Assembly: GCA_030378005.1 (NCBI GenBank)
Contig: JAUCGF010000005.1
Span: 1 to 50,619, forward strand
Source: Desulfococcaceae bacterium HSG9
GTDB taxonomy: Bacteria > Desulfobacterota > Desulfobacteria > Desulfobacterales > JAUCGF01
DNA: 50,619 bases
Direction of reading: 5' to 3'
In this document: one piece after another, positions 42,567 through 50,619 of the stretch
How positions within the stretch are numbered: the stretch's first letter is position 1
How the letters are laid out: every line of letters starts with the position of its first letter
Notes under the pieces: model-generated
The model's database searches: none
Told to the model about the DNA's origin: nothing
The model's input: only the letters and a program-made list of their open reading frames with translations
Translations under genes and position numbers: made by a program

Positions 42567-44345
42567 CTACTCAAAAAAATGCTTAATATCTTTTTTGGGC
42601 GTTACCATGTAATAAGTTATTTTATCTGTATAACCTTTCAAACTTGCCTGGCCTGCTTTTTCAACATCAAACGGTAATTCGCTGTGATATGTTTCCTTTT
42701 TATATGTTTGAAGCAGCTTGGCACAATTGGGGCCGATAATGGTTTGATTTTGTTTAGCGAGTCCCTGGAGACGCGCCGCCATATTCATGCTATCCCCCAT
42801 GGCGGTCAATTTACCGATATCACCGGTCAGATCACCGATAGCCACATCGCCGACTTCAATGCCGACTGAAAGATTTAACCGATGTCCGCCAATTGAATAG
42901 GTTTTTACAATATTGAGGCTTTCCAGTGCATACATTATCGCCTGATAGGCGTAAACATGCGGTTCTGACTGATTGCTGCGATTCAGCTCTTTGATTTCCT
43001 CAACTTTTTTAACACGTTTTAAGGCATCTAAGCTGATCGCACAAAAAGGCGGTCCGAACAGACTGACAGCGCAATCCCCCACCTCTTTATCAAAAAAACC
43101 GCCATGTTTAAGCGTCAGTTCTTTTTCTTTTAGAATCCAGGTGCGCGCGCCTTCAATCGTTTTGCGCGGATCGCCGAGTTTGCGCGTCAAATCCGTATAA
43201 CCGCAAATATCGGTAAACACCATGGCAATGGTTTCTTCACGCGGATTTTCAAAAAACCAACGGGCAATTTTCGGATAGGTTAAAAAAAAGTCAATCTGAT
43301 CAGGATGAAGTGAACGTCCTAACGCCTTTTTCTGTTCATGATAGTTGGTGATACGGGTGTCAATTTGAAGCGCCGTCGCTTCCATCACATTTAAATCGGT
43401 CGGGTCCATTTCATGGTCCGCGATTAAAAACAGTTTTCCGATATTATAGGGTTCATCGGCCTGCCGGTTGACTAAATCCCTACAATGAAATGGGAGACGG
43501 TTTTCCTCGCCGGTCTTGTTGTTGCGTTCAAGGATACCGAGGATACGCATACCGGTATTAGAGTCCGCGATTCCCTTAATGTCATAGTTAATCAGCGCAT
43601 GGCCTAAACGCAGGTTTAACTTTTTGATAGCACTTTCCCGGTGAATAATTCGTCTGTCCTGAACGTAAATAAACCCAATCTTACTTTCAATGTCCGGAGT
43701 ATTTGAAGAAGCCTCATCTTCGATAAAGACAACCGCGCCTTTTAACATGCCCGTTAATTCTGTTAGCAAAAGGAGCACTTCGCCAATGCCTTTGATTCCT
43801 TTTTTATGTAAAATTTTATTGACATTACTGAGAACCGTATGGCGTTCATTTGACATGGTTTTAGAGCGAATATAGGTGTCTAACCGGGATCCGATCTGGC
43901 ATAAAAGACGGAAATGACCGTTCGTCGGTTGTTCTGAACTAATCCCTCCCACGATTCCGATAAAATTACGCCCTTCGCCAAGATGCATGGGCATACCGCA
44001 AACGTAAACGCCATCTTCGGTTCTGGCTGACAAGCGCTTTTCCGACACCTCCATAGCGGAACAGGAATCCGCGATTACCTTTTCAATCGCCGGACGCAAA
44101 GAATTTGACAGCCCTTCACTGAATAGCGTGATATATTTGCGGTCTTGTCCGTCAAATGTACGAGGAGCGATGTGGTGAATAAAAATCGCCCGTAGAGATA
44201 ATTCAGGGGTTAACATATTGATCAGATTTTGCTGTACGGATTCCAGATCACGCCGATAATGGGTGTCAATAAAATTGTCCGTAATCCGATCAATCTCAAG
44301 GATTTTATCCGATGATATGTCAGACGCTTTGTTTGATTCAGTCAT
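42567..44345 (-). CDS. Class III adenylate/guanylate cyclase with large N-terminal sensor region
   Basis: 592 residues from the ATG at 44345 (GGAG upstream; a TTG two codons earlier is rejected). The C-terminal catalytic domain starts TIAMVFTDICGYTDL with metal-binding D379 and D424 (EVGDCAVSLFG). The FFDKEVGD lysine and NMAARLQ follow, as in active class III cyclases. The N-terminal 350 residues hold two possible GAF-like regions (LLLLTELTGMLKGAVVFIED, VMEATALQIDTRITNYHEQK) and no membrane helix, so it should be cytosolic. Adenylate versus guanylate specificity is not settled. Ligand unknown. Confidence 0.85.
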   Translation of the reverse strand: MTESNKASDISSDKILEIDRITDNFIDTHYRRDLESVQQNLINMLTPELSLRAIFIHHIAPRTFDGQDRKYITLFSEGLSNSLRPAIEKVIADSCSAMEVSEKRLSARTEDGVYVCGMPMHLGEGRNFIGIVGGISSEQPTNGHFRLLCQIGSRLDTYIRSKTMSNERHTVLSNVNKILHKKGIKGIGEVLLLLTELTGMLKGAVVFIEDEASSNTPDIESKIGFIYVQDRRIIHRESAIKKLNLRLGHALINYDIKGIADSNTGMRILGILERNNKTGEENRLPFHCRDLVNRQADEPYNIGKLFLIADHEMDPTDLNVMEATALQIDTRITNYHEQKKALGRSLHPDQIDFFLTYPKIARWFFENPREETIAMVFTDICGYTDLTRKLGDPRKTIEGARTWILKEKELTLKHGGFFDKEVGDCAVSLFGPPFCAISLDALKRVKKVEEIKELNRSNQSEPHVYAYQAIMYALESLNIVKTYSIGGHRLNLSVGIEVGDVAIGDLTGDIGKLTAMGDSMNMAARLQGLAKQNQTIIGPNCAKLLQTYKKETYHSELPFDVEKAGQASLKGYTDKITYYMVTPKKDIKHFFE

Positions 44346-44360
44346 AATCAATCTCCGTTC

Positions 44361-44444
44361 TTGTAAATTCTGACAAATAATGTATAATGTATGTTGATTA
44401 TACTATATTTTTAGAATGAATCAAGATATAATCTTTTGAGGAGG
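44361..44444 (+). promoter_or_regulatory. Candidate promoter and strong ribosome site for the HAD gene
   Basis: TTGTAA (44361-44366) and TATAAT (44383-44388) are separated by 16 bases. GAGGAGG (44438-44444) lies seven bases before the ATG at 44452. This 106-bp A/T-rich gap also separates two divergent genes, so the cyclase promoter may overlap it. Confidence 0.5.
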
Positions 44445-44451
44445 TTTTCAG

Positions 44452-45249
44452 ATGTTACCTTTTGCACAATTCCCCCAAACGAGCCGTTCTCAGATTCGGT
44501 ATGTTTTAACCGATATTGATGATACTCTGACCTGTAAAGGCCGCCTCGTTGCAGATGCCTTTGCCGCCATGGATAAATTAAAACAAGCGAACTGTTATGT
44601 CATTCCGATTACCGGAAGACCGGCCGGATGGTGCGATCATATCGCCCGGATGTGGCCTGTTGACGGTGTTGTCGGTGAAAATGGCGCTTTTTATTTCTGT
44701 TACGATGAGCGCCAAAAAAAATTGCATCGGCGTTATTGGAAAACGACCCGACAGAGGCATACGGATATGTGTCGATTGGATACGCTGAGAGATAAAATTC
44801 TGCAAGAGGTTCCCGGATGCCGGATTTCCGCTGACCAATCCTATCGCGAAGCTGATTTGGCAATTGATTTTTGTGAAGATATTCCCGCTTTGCCCCAAAA
44901 AGATATTCACCAAATTGTTGATCTTTTTGAAGATGCCGGCGCTACGGCCAAAATCAGCTCAATCCATGTCAACGGCTGGTTTGGCGACTATGACAAACTG
45001 GAGATGACGCGCTTGATGTTTAAGGAGCGTTTTCAATGCGATTTGGAGAAGATAAAACACCGGGTCATCTATTGCGGCGATTCACCCAATGACGCACCGA
45101 TGTTCGCTTTTTTTCCCAATTCGGTGGGTGTTGCCAATGTTCTTGATTTTAAAGACGAGATCGATTCGCTGCCTGCCTGGATTACCCAAAATAGCGGTGG
45201 ATACGGATTTGCGGAAATGGTCAATTATCTTCTGCAAAATATGGAGTAA
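44452..45249 (+). CDS. HAD-superfamily phosphatase, subclass IIB
   Basis: 265 residues. Motif I is LTDIDDTLT with nucleophile D21 and acid/base D23; motif II is ITGRPAG; motif IV is GDSPNDAPMF. The cap between motifs II and III fits subclass IIB (Cof-like, sucrose-phosphate/mannosyl-3-phosphoglycerate phosphatases). Substrate cannot be read from sequence. It has its own promoter-like region and is followed by a 153-bp mobile element. Confidence 0.88.
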   Translation: MLPFAQFPQTSRSQIRYVLTDIDDTLTCKGRLVADAFAAMDKLKQANCYVIPITGRPAGWCDHIARMWPVDGVVGENGAFYFCYDERQKKLHRRYWKTTRQRHTDMCRLDTLRDKILQEVPGCRISADQSYREADLAIDFCEDIPALPQKDIHQIVDLFEDAGATAKISSIHVNGWFGDYDKLEMTRLMFKERFQCDLEKIKHRVIYCGDSPNDAPMFAFFPNSVGVANVLDFKDEIDSLPAWITQNSGGYGFAEMVNYLLQNME

Positions 45250-45294
45250 AGCAGCAACGAATAGACGTTTCAATTAAAGAAGTGAATGAAAAAC

Positions 45295-45457
45295 ATTATC
45301 AGTAGATGGAAAATCCTTGAAAATACGGCATGGAGCGCAAAAATTAAGTAAAACGGTTTTTTGCCGAAGCCTGAATCCGCCAGCCTTTTCTATCACCGGA
45401 TGCAAAAAATCGCTATGCTTAATTTTTGCGCTCCTGGACTTTCCATCTACTGATTAT
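45295..45457. mobile_element. 153-bp MITE-like element, copy 1, with ATTAT duplication
   Basis: Terminal inverted repeats CAGTAGATGGAAA (45300-45312) and TTTCCATCTACTG (45440-45452) are exact. A second perfect pair, GGAGCGCAAAAATTAAG (45332-45348) and its complement (45418-45434), lies inside. The element is 153 bp (45300-45452), flanked on both sides by ATTAT, which looks like a 5-bp target duplication. It has no coding capacity. It lies upstream of the aldehyde oxidoreductase gene. Confidence 0.88.
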
Positions 45458-45526
45458 CCCTCACAGAAAAAAAGGGATGTAATAACTTAAAAATCATTGA
45501 AAGACTTTATATAAGGAGAACTTGCC

Positions 45527-47479
45527 ATGTCTTACGGATATGCGGGAAAAATTTTGCATGCAGACCTTTCCAGGCAAAAGATCACTGTCGAAACGCCGGA
45601 CGAGGCTTTTTATCGGCGCTACATGGGAGGCAGCGCTCAAAATCTTTACTACCTTTTACGGGAAATGTCCGCCGGGGCAGACCCGTTGGGACCTGAAAAC
45701 ATCTTGTGTTTGAGCGTAGGCGTTATCACGGGTGCGCCTATCTCTGGCAACAGTCGGGTGACGGCCAGCGCAAAATCACCTCTGACCGGCGCTATCGGTG
45801 ATTCTCAGGCCGGCGGATACTGGCCCGCGCAATTAAAACGGGCCGGATTTGATGGAATCATTATCAAAGGTCGGGCGCCTTCGCCCATGTATCTTTGGAT
45901 TCATGACGGCCAAGCGGAACTCAGGGACGCTTCCCATTTATGGGGTAAAATTACCGGAGAAGCGGAGGCTCAGATCAGGCAAGAGCTTGGAGATGCCAAA
46001 GTGCAGGTGCTCCAGATCGGTCCGGCCGGTGAAAATCAGGTGCGTTATGCCAGTTTGATGAATATGTGCAATCGGGCCTGCGGGCGCACCGGCATGGGTG
46101 CTGTGATGGGCAGCAAGAATTTAAAAGCTGTGGCGGTCCGAGGAAATCAGCAGCCGAAAGCAGCGGACAAACCTGCCTTAAAAGCGTTGGCCAAACAGGG
46201 TGCCAAAGCGTTTCCAAGTTCGGCAATTTTCTCCATGGGGCAATACGGCACTGCCATCACCGTCGGCTATCAACAACAGGTTGGAGGATTGGCCACTCGC
46301 AATTTTTCAAGCGGTGTGTTCGATGGCTGGGAAAAAATCGACGGTCCCGCTCTGTACGAAAATTTTTTAAAAGGACGGGAACAGGGCAAACAAGAAACCC
46401 AGGGCCGGGATACGTGTCCTAATTGCGTGGTGCGCTGCAAACGAGTTGTGGAAAAAAGCGAAGGGCCTTACAAATCAGACCCTCTTTATGGAGGACCTGA
46501 GTACGAAACCTTATGCACATTCGGGTCATATTGCGGGGTTGATGATCTGGCCGCACTTTGCAAGGCCAACGAAATTTGCAATCAGTACGGGCTTGACACC
46601 ATCACTTGCGGCGCTGTTATCGCATGGGCTATGGAAACTTTTGAATCCGGCCAGTTGACCATCCAAGACACCGGTGGCCTGGAATTGAATTTCGGCAATG
46701 CTCAAGCCCTGATAACCTTAACGGAGATGATCGCCCGGCGTGAAGGTTTCGGCGCGCTGCTGGCCGAAGGTTCACAACGGGCTGCTGCTGAACTAAGTAA
46801 AGGATCAGAGTTTTTGATTACCGGCAAAGGACAAGAAGCTCCGGCCCACATGCCCCAGCACAAACCCAATATGGCGCTGCTCTATGCGATAAACCCTTTT
46901 GGAGCCGACCATCAAAGTGCCGCCCATGACTCAGACTATGGTTCAAGCTACAAATACTATGAAGAACGTTTTGAAAGTTTAGGTATCGCCGCTCCCAATG
47001 ACCCGCCGGACAGTCTGGGGGCCGAAAAAGTACATTTTACCATCAAGACCCAGAATGTTTACAGTTTATGTGACTGCATCTGTGTGTGTCAGTTTGTTTG
47101 GGGGCCTTCGTGGGAACTTTTCGGGCCGCAAGATATTGTCACTCTGGTGCGCTCTGTAACCGGTTGGGATGTCACGCTGGATGAGTTGCTGAACGTCGGC
47201 GCTCGACGTGTGAATCTCATGCGAATGTTTAATATGCGGGAAGGCATTGGCAGAGAGCGGGATAATCTGGCGGAAAAATTTTTCACAACGCCCCTTAAAG
47301 GCGGCCCCACTGATGGCAAATGTGTCAACCGGGAAGAGTTGAAAAACGCGATCACTGAATATTACCACCAGCGGGGATGGGATACCGATACCGGGCAACC
47401 AACCCAAGAAACTCTCGAACAATTGGAACTGGATTGGCTGAGTAAACCTCCTGCAAAACGGCCGATTCTTACAGGCTGA
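45527..47479 (+). CDS. aor: Aldehyde:ferredoxin oxidoreductase (tungsten pterin enzyme)
   Basis: 650 residues of the AOR family, cytosolic. These enzymes oxidise aldehydes to acids with ferredoxin, or run in reverse. The start MSYGYAGKILHADLS and GNSRVTASAKSPLTG, GRTGMGAVMGSKNLKAVAVRG (pterin-binding region) are typical. Cluster ligands are C297, C300 and C304 (CPNCVVRC); the fourth is among C515-C521 (CDCICVC). AAGGAG precedes the ATG. No MoaD-like or ferredoxin partner gene is adjacent. Inverted 153-bp elements flank the gene. Its 3' end is duplicated at 48335-48525. Confidence 0.93.
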   Translation: MSYGYAGKILHADLSRQKITVETPDEAFYRRYMGGSAQNLYYLLREMSAGADPLGPENILCLSVGVITGAPISGNSRVTASAKSPLTGAIGDSQAGGYWPAQLKRAGFDGIIIKGRAPSPMYLWIHDGQAELRDASHLWGKITGEAEAQIRQELGDAKVQVLQIGPAGENQVRYASLMNMCNRACGRTGMGAVMGSKNLKAVAVRGNQQPKAADKPALKALAKQGAKAFPSSAIFSMGQYGTAITVGYQQQVGGLATRNFSSGVFDGWEKIDGPALYENFLKGREQGKQETQGRDTCPNCVVRCKRVVEKSEGPYKSDPLYGGPEYETLCTFGSYCGVDDLAALCKANEICNQYGLDTITCGAVIAWAMETFESGQLTIQDTGGLELNFGNAQALITLTEMIARREGFGALLAEGSQRAAAELSKGSEFLITGKGQEAPAHMPQHKPNMALLYAINPFGADHQSAAHDSDYGSSYKYYEERFESLGIAAPNDPPDSLGAEKVHFTIKTQNVYSLCDCICVCQFVWGPSWELFGPQDIVTLVRSVTGWDVTLDELLNVGARRVNLMRMFNMREGIGRERDNLAEKFFTTPLKGGPTDGKCVNREELKNAITEYYHQRGWDTDTGQPTQETLEQLELDWLSKPPAKRPILTG

Positions 47480-47498
47480 ATGGAAAATCCTCTTTTTC
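47450..47498 (+). repeat. 3' end of the oxidoreductase gene, intact copy of a duplicated 49-bp sequence
   Basis: CCTGCAAAACGGCCGATTCT to TCCTCTTTTTC. The same sequence, with about three differences, occurs at 48335-48525 where it is split by a 135-bp insertion. This copy contains the oxidoreductase stop codon. Confidence 0.82.
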
Positions 47499-47502
47499 AA
47501 AC

Positions 47503-47665
47503 ACTTTTAGTAGATGGAAAGTTTAGGAGCGCAAAAATTAAGTGAAGCGATTTTTTGCATCCGGTCCCACCCGGAGGCTTGCTGATTCAGAGGCCGGCAA
47601 AAAACCGCTGCGCTTAATTTTTGCGCTCCTACTGTATTTTCAGGCATTTTCCATCTACTGACTTT
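47503..47665. mobile_element. 153-bp MITE-like element, copy 2, with ACTTT duplication
   Basis: Element 47508-47660, 153 bp, flanked by ACTTT (47503-47507 and 47661-47665). Ends are TAGTAGATGGAAA and TTTCCATCTACTG; inner arms AGGAGCGCAAAAATTAAG (47525-47542) and complement (47613-47630) are perfect. The centre is clearly the reverse complement of copy 1 (GCAAAAAACCG against CGGTTTTTTGC; CCGGATGCAAAAAATCG shared). It lies just after the oxidoreductase stop. Confidence 0.88.
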
Positions 47666-47712
47666 TTATAAAAATTTAAAAATAAGAAATTCAATTCTGG
47701 AACTCCTCATTA

Positions 47713-48294
47713 TTAGCGTATAACCACACCGGCACTAATAAGGTGTTCAATAACTTCGCATATCGGAAGTCCCACAACATTGGTGTATGAGCCGTTGATT
47801 TGTTTGATTAGTGATGCGCCCAACCCCTGGATGGCATAACCTCCGGCCTTATCGTAAGGCTCCTCAGTTTTAAGATACCATTCAATCTCTGCATCACTGA
47901 GTATTTTAAAATTAACGTCAGTTTTTAGATAATTGACGTGAACGTGTTTCTGTTGAGGATTACAGATGGCAAACCCGGTGAACACCTGATGGATTTTACC
48001 GCTGAGTTGTTGAAGCATTGCACGCGCATTGTCTTTTGACGTCGGCTTTTCAAGTATGCTCGCATTAATAAACACGATTGTATCAGCTCCGATAATCCAC
48101 TTTCCCGGGTTTTTCATGGCAACGTCTTCCGCTTTGGCCAAGGCCAATTTTTTTACATGCGTGGCGGGTTGCCTATATGAAAAAGCATTTTCGTCAATCT
48201 GACTTGGAACAACTTTGAAGGCCAGCCCGGCTTGTTCCAACAAATATTTGCGTCTAGGTGATTGAGACGCAAGAATTAATGGTTGATGATTCAT
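47713..48294 (-). CDS. maf: Maf family nucleotide pyrophosphatase
   Basis: 193-residue cytosolic house-cleaning pyrophosphatase that hydrolyses non-canonical or pyrimidine nucleoside triphosphates. The N-terminal LASQSPRRKYLLEQAG loop, VVPSQIDEN, GADTIVF and EKPTSKDNARAMLQQLSGK are diagnostic, and GGYAIQGLGASLIKQINGSYTNVVGLP closes the active site. This last motif is typical of the YhdE-like dTTP/UTP group. The start at 48294 has no strong ribosome site. Confidence 0.93.
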   Translation of the reverse strand: MNHQPLILASQSPRRKYLLEQAGLAFKVVPSQIDENAFSYRQPATHVKKLALAKAEDVAMKNPGKWIIGADTIVFINASILEKPTSKDNARAMLQQLSGKIHQVFTGFAICNPQQKHVHVNYLKTDVNFKILSDAEIEWYLKTEEPYDKAGGYAIQGLGASLIKQINGSYTNVVGLPICEVIEHLISAGVVIR

Positions 48295-48334
48295 AATAAT
48301 TTTTTTTTAAGCATTAACCTGAATTATTAGACTT

Positions 48335-48525
48335 CCTGCAAAACTGCCGATTCTTACAGCAATAGTTCGGTAAAAAATTAAAAATATAATAATTTCAACA
48401 TGTTACAAAAACAAGATTGTAAAGCCTTTTATAATAATTTCAGATAGTTATGATTTTTAACACGTTAAAATCAGAAAAAATTACCGAACCATTGTTACAG
48501 GTTGAATGGGAAAATCCTCTTTTTC
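48335..48525 (+). pseudogene. Second copy of the oxidoreductase gene 3' end, split by a MITE
   Basis: Left part 48335-48359 and right part 48500-48525 together match 47450-47498 with about three differences. No further similarity to the oxidoreductase gene was seen upstream, so this is either a remnant of a duplicated gene or a short repeat that also forms the end of the intact gene. Confidence 0.7.
48354..48500. mobile_element. 135-bp MITE-like insertion with TTACAG duplication
   Basis: Element 48360-48494 with terminal repeats CAATAGTTCGGTAA and CCGAACCATTG-type complement (14 bases, one mismatch). TTACAG flanks it on both sides (48354-48359, 48495-48500). The uninterrupted relative at 47450-47498 has TTACAG only once, which serves as an empty site. 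A/T-rich, no coding capacity. Confidence 0.9.
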
Positions 48526-49246
48526 TGAATTTTTCCGTCACACACAGCCTTTTTCATATTCACTATCCCGGATATTATGTCAACTTTTATGTTATGATTT
48601 TCACATCTGTTCCTGTAAGTAGCTGATAATATTCAGAATATTTTAATCGCCCTGATAACATTCTCTGTTTTTATGCGGTCTTTCGAAAGACTGCGGTTAT
48701 ATGCCTTCTGTCCGTCTGTCAGCTCCCCGCCCCTCAGTTTTTTAAAGGGTGTCACGGCGTTGCGGTCATACTTTTTATTCCCTGATAACCGCTGTCGCCT
48801 TTTTTCGGGATTCCGAGTGAACGGTCTCTGTTTTTCCTGTCTTTATATATGGTAAAGTCACAGACACCACCGAGGTATGAGTGAGAAACCGAAAAAACCT
48901 TTCCGCCGGGCTCGACAATATACTGAATTTTGAGGGTATGTCATCACTTTCAGCCGCTGTGATATTCACACTGTCCTTTTTTCGGACGCTGTACAGGCTG
49001 TTCGGTCGCATCCGGTATAAGCTGTTCGACATCCGTACTGGAAACCGTCCTGTTTTTCTCAATACAGACGACTCGAACGGCTAATTTTTTAACCCGCCTC
49101 ACGGTCGTCATAAGACATCAGATATTTCACGCATACATTTTTGGCAACAGCATGATTTTACGTGGCTTTCCCATCACTACTTTGTGCAGGACTACCCCGA
49201 TTTTATATATTTCCCATCTGCAAATATCCATGGATTTACACGATTA
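48526..49246. other. Degenerate stretch without a recognisable gene
   Basis: About 720 bases. Short open frames exist on both strands (for example 48775-49062 minus and 48881-49084 plus), but none has a ribosome site, motif or composition that convinces. A minus-strand frame near 49130-49200 (VVMGKPRKIMLLPKMYA, then stop) may be the decayed start of a transposase. The setting between transposase relics suggests decayed mobile DNA. Confidence 0.5.
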
Positions 49247-49249
49247 TTA

Positions 49250-49580
49250 AATAGTGAAACAAAAAAAAGCTCTTTGTTTATCAAATGTTTCAAACGTCTG
49301 ATAACCGAGATCTGCTAAAATAAAATCATTTTTATCAGCAAGACCGCCAATATATTTACTATATTTTTGATCTGGCAATGTTCCTTTCATATCTTCAACG
49401 AGAAGTATGGATCCGAATTTATAATCATAAGCCGATTGAAGTTTACAACACGCATTTGAAGCGCTGCCGCCCGAACCTTTATACACTTCTTTCAGTCGGC
49501 TTGAAATATCCTGACTTGAGCTGTCGGCTATAATCACACGATTGAATCCTTGTAATATATCGCTTGAAATTTGGCCTGAA
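49250..49580 (-). pseudogene. IS4-type transposase fragment
   Basis: Reads FSGQISSDILQGFNRVIIAD and on through SSQDISSRLKEVYKGSGGSA, YDYKFGSILLVEDMKG and NDFILADLGYQTFETF. The RVIIADSSS and KGSGGSASNACCK segments are typical of the middle of IS4-superfamily DDE transposases. Both ends of the protein are missing. It is a different subgroup from the relic at 49876-50481. Confidence 0.72.
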
Positions 49581-49684
49581 AACTAAAACCATAAGAAAAT
49601 CAAAAAGATTGATTTTTCTGCCGGCTCTTTGAATAAAACCTGTTTCTCTTGCAACTGGGTATAATTAAAACTGTTAGGTCTAAA

Positions 49685-49875
49685 TTATGCCGCTTTTAGA
49701 AATTCACTATCCCAACAGTCTTCCCAATTATCATCAGCTCTCAGTGTTTTTAATGCTGACATATACCCCGCATTGTTTTCTTTCCACCAGGCTCCCGCGA
49801 TTTTTAAGCGGTCTTGAATGACATACCTGTGAGCACTTTCCACTTCACCGGACCCTATAGGTAAATCATTTTCTA
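49685..49875 (-). pseudogene. ISKra4-type transposase C-terminus, fused in frame to an IS4 relic
   Basis: LPIGSGEVESAHRYVIQDRL, then KIAGAWWKENNAGYMSALKT and LRADDNWEDCW match the C-terminal motif of ISKra4-family transposases. No N-terminal part of such a transposase is present. The frame runs without a stop into IS4-type sequence upstream, making a 132-residue chimera (49685-50083). Confidence 0.72.
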
Positions 49876-50481
49876 TGAACAGCGTTTTAGCGGAGACTGA
49901 AATGCCTCCAGCATCAGTAATTTGAAAGTTCACTTTGATTCGCATGACGAAGTGTATGCCTTTATCTGATAAAAAGGCTGACCATAGGCCGCTGATAAAC
50001 TCACGATCACCGAATATACATCTGATTTTATGGACGCTGAAAATCTTAATGTGACGCTCTATCAATTCAATGCGTTCAACCATACCAGAGCAGCCACGTC
50101 AGGCAAACGCAGTCCATAAAATTGGAAAAGCGACACCTATATGCACGATGCCTGGAACCGGAGGATTGATATTTCGTTTACCTGATTTCCAGTCAGTGCG
50201 GTCTGTGGACAAATCCTGTTTTTCATCGCAAACAGGGAGCAATTGAGCAATGAGTCAGGCAATGCTTTCCATACACATATCAAACCCTGGGAAAAACGTT
50301 GTAAACGTTTGTATTTCGAATCGGTTCAGGCTATACCCGGCATTGTCACAGCAATTCAGGTCAAACATACGGTTCGAACCTTAAGCTGCGCTACAATGAA
50401 AAGGGACAATATATCCGCCCTGGCTTTATTCCATCCAAGGCTGGAATTAAAAATCAGGGTCAGCTTTGCGATCCGGTTCAT
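49876..50481 (-). pseudogene. Decayed IS4-type transposase
   Basis: Starts MNRIAKLTLIFNSSLGWNKA with AAGGAGG upstream of the ATG at 50481. It continues through IAVTMPGIA, TDSKYKRLQRF, TDRTDWKSGK, GVAFPILW and HKIRCIFGDREFISGLW to HFVMRIKVNF. Several stop codons and at least one frameshift interrupt it. The C-terminal part is replaced by the ISKra4-type fragment near 49870. The last 40 bases of the window show nothing further. Confidence 0.75.
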
Positions 50482-50619
50482 AAAGTTTACCTCCTTCGTA
50501 GCAAAGTTGAATAACTTCATGAATGAGAAACACAAAGTGCTGTAGATGTCAAGAATTAATTGAATAAATTCATACAATTAGTACCTGATAAATTAAAAAA
50601 TGTCCTGTACAGTGAGTTT

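Noticed and set aside
45295..47665. A classical composite transposon carrying the oxidoreductase gene
   Set aside because: The direct repeats belong to each small element separately, with no shared duplication at the outer borders, so joint movement is possible but not shown.

Overview
The window reads as chromosomal DNA of an anaerobic, diderm bacterium, most likely a member of the Desulfobacterota (Desulfobacterales-like). No rRNA or tRNA gene is visible, so this placement is an inference from content: a delta-type division/cell-wall cluster, a meso-diaminopimelate-type MurE (DNPR motif), a soluble biotin transcarboxylase set (carboxyltransferase, small subunit, 5S-like subunit with biotin domain) beside a succinyl-CoA ligase beta subunit, and a tungsten/ferredoxin-type aldehyde oxidoreductase.

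Layout. (1) 162-17804, plus strand: a compact dcw operon, mraW-ftsL-ftsI-murE-murF-mraY-ftsW-murG-murC-murB-ftsQ-ftsA-ftsZ, followed by a radical SAM gene. murD, normally between mraY and ftsW, is absent (14 bp gap), and ddl is not seen. (2) 17886-22391, minus: copper export (P1B ATPase and CxxC chaperone) and a YcaO-TPR protein. (3) 22462-30942, minus: TgpA-like transglutaminase, NfeD/YqiJ-like membrane protein, RecN, a large zinc-ribbon/RDD/beta-propeller membrane protein and an M50 site-2 protease. (4) 31165-34982, minus: an AAA/P-loop ATPase followed by a protein with a predicted NTPase-like head and nine near-identical 48-residue TPR units. This two-gene module is the best candidate for an undescribed sensing or conflict system. 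(5) 35037-44345, minus: PBP1A, sucC, transcarboxylase genes and a class III nucleotide cyclase. (6) 44452-47479, plus: HAD phosphatase and aldehyde:ferredoxin oxidoreductase. (7) 47713-50619: Maf, then a decayed zone with a MITE and relics of IS4- and ISKra4-type transposases.

The outstanding feature is the density of short palindromic dispersed repeats of at least nine kinds. Some sit between genes. Others lie inside reading frames: GGAATTC-type elements supply the start codon or N-terminal residues of murG, murB and the radical SAM gene, and sit in frame inside PBP1A and the RDD protein. GCAAGCTTNAGCTTGC-like elements supply the stop codons of copA and PBP1A. A hairpin forms the 3' end of murG. 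Two 153-bp MITE-like elements, each bounded by a different 5-bp direct repeat, flank the aldehyde oxidoreductase gene in opposite orientation. A 135-bp element has inserted, with a TTACAG duplication, into a second copy of that gene's 3' end.

Functionally, the first third builds and divides the cell wall (PBP1A at 35-37 kb adds to this), the central part deals with metal stress, DNA repair and membrane proteolysis, and the last third handles propionate/succinate-type carboxyl transfer and aldehyde redox chemistry. All function calls come from motif reading without database searches.
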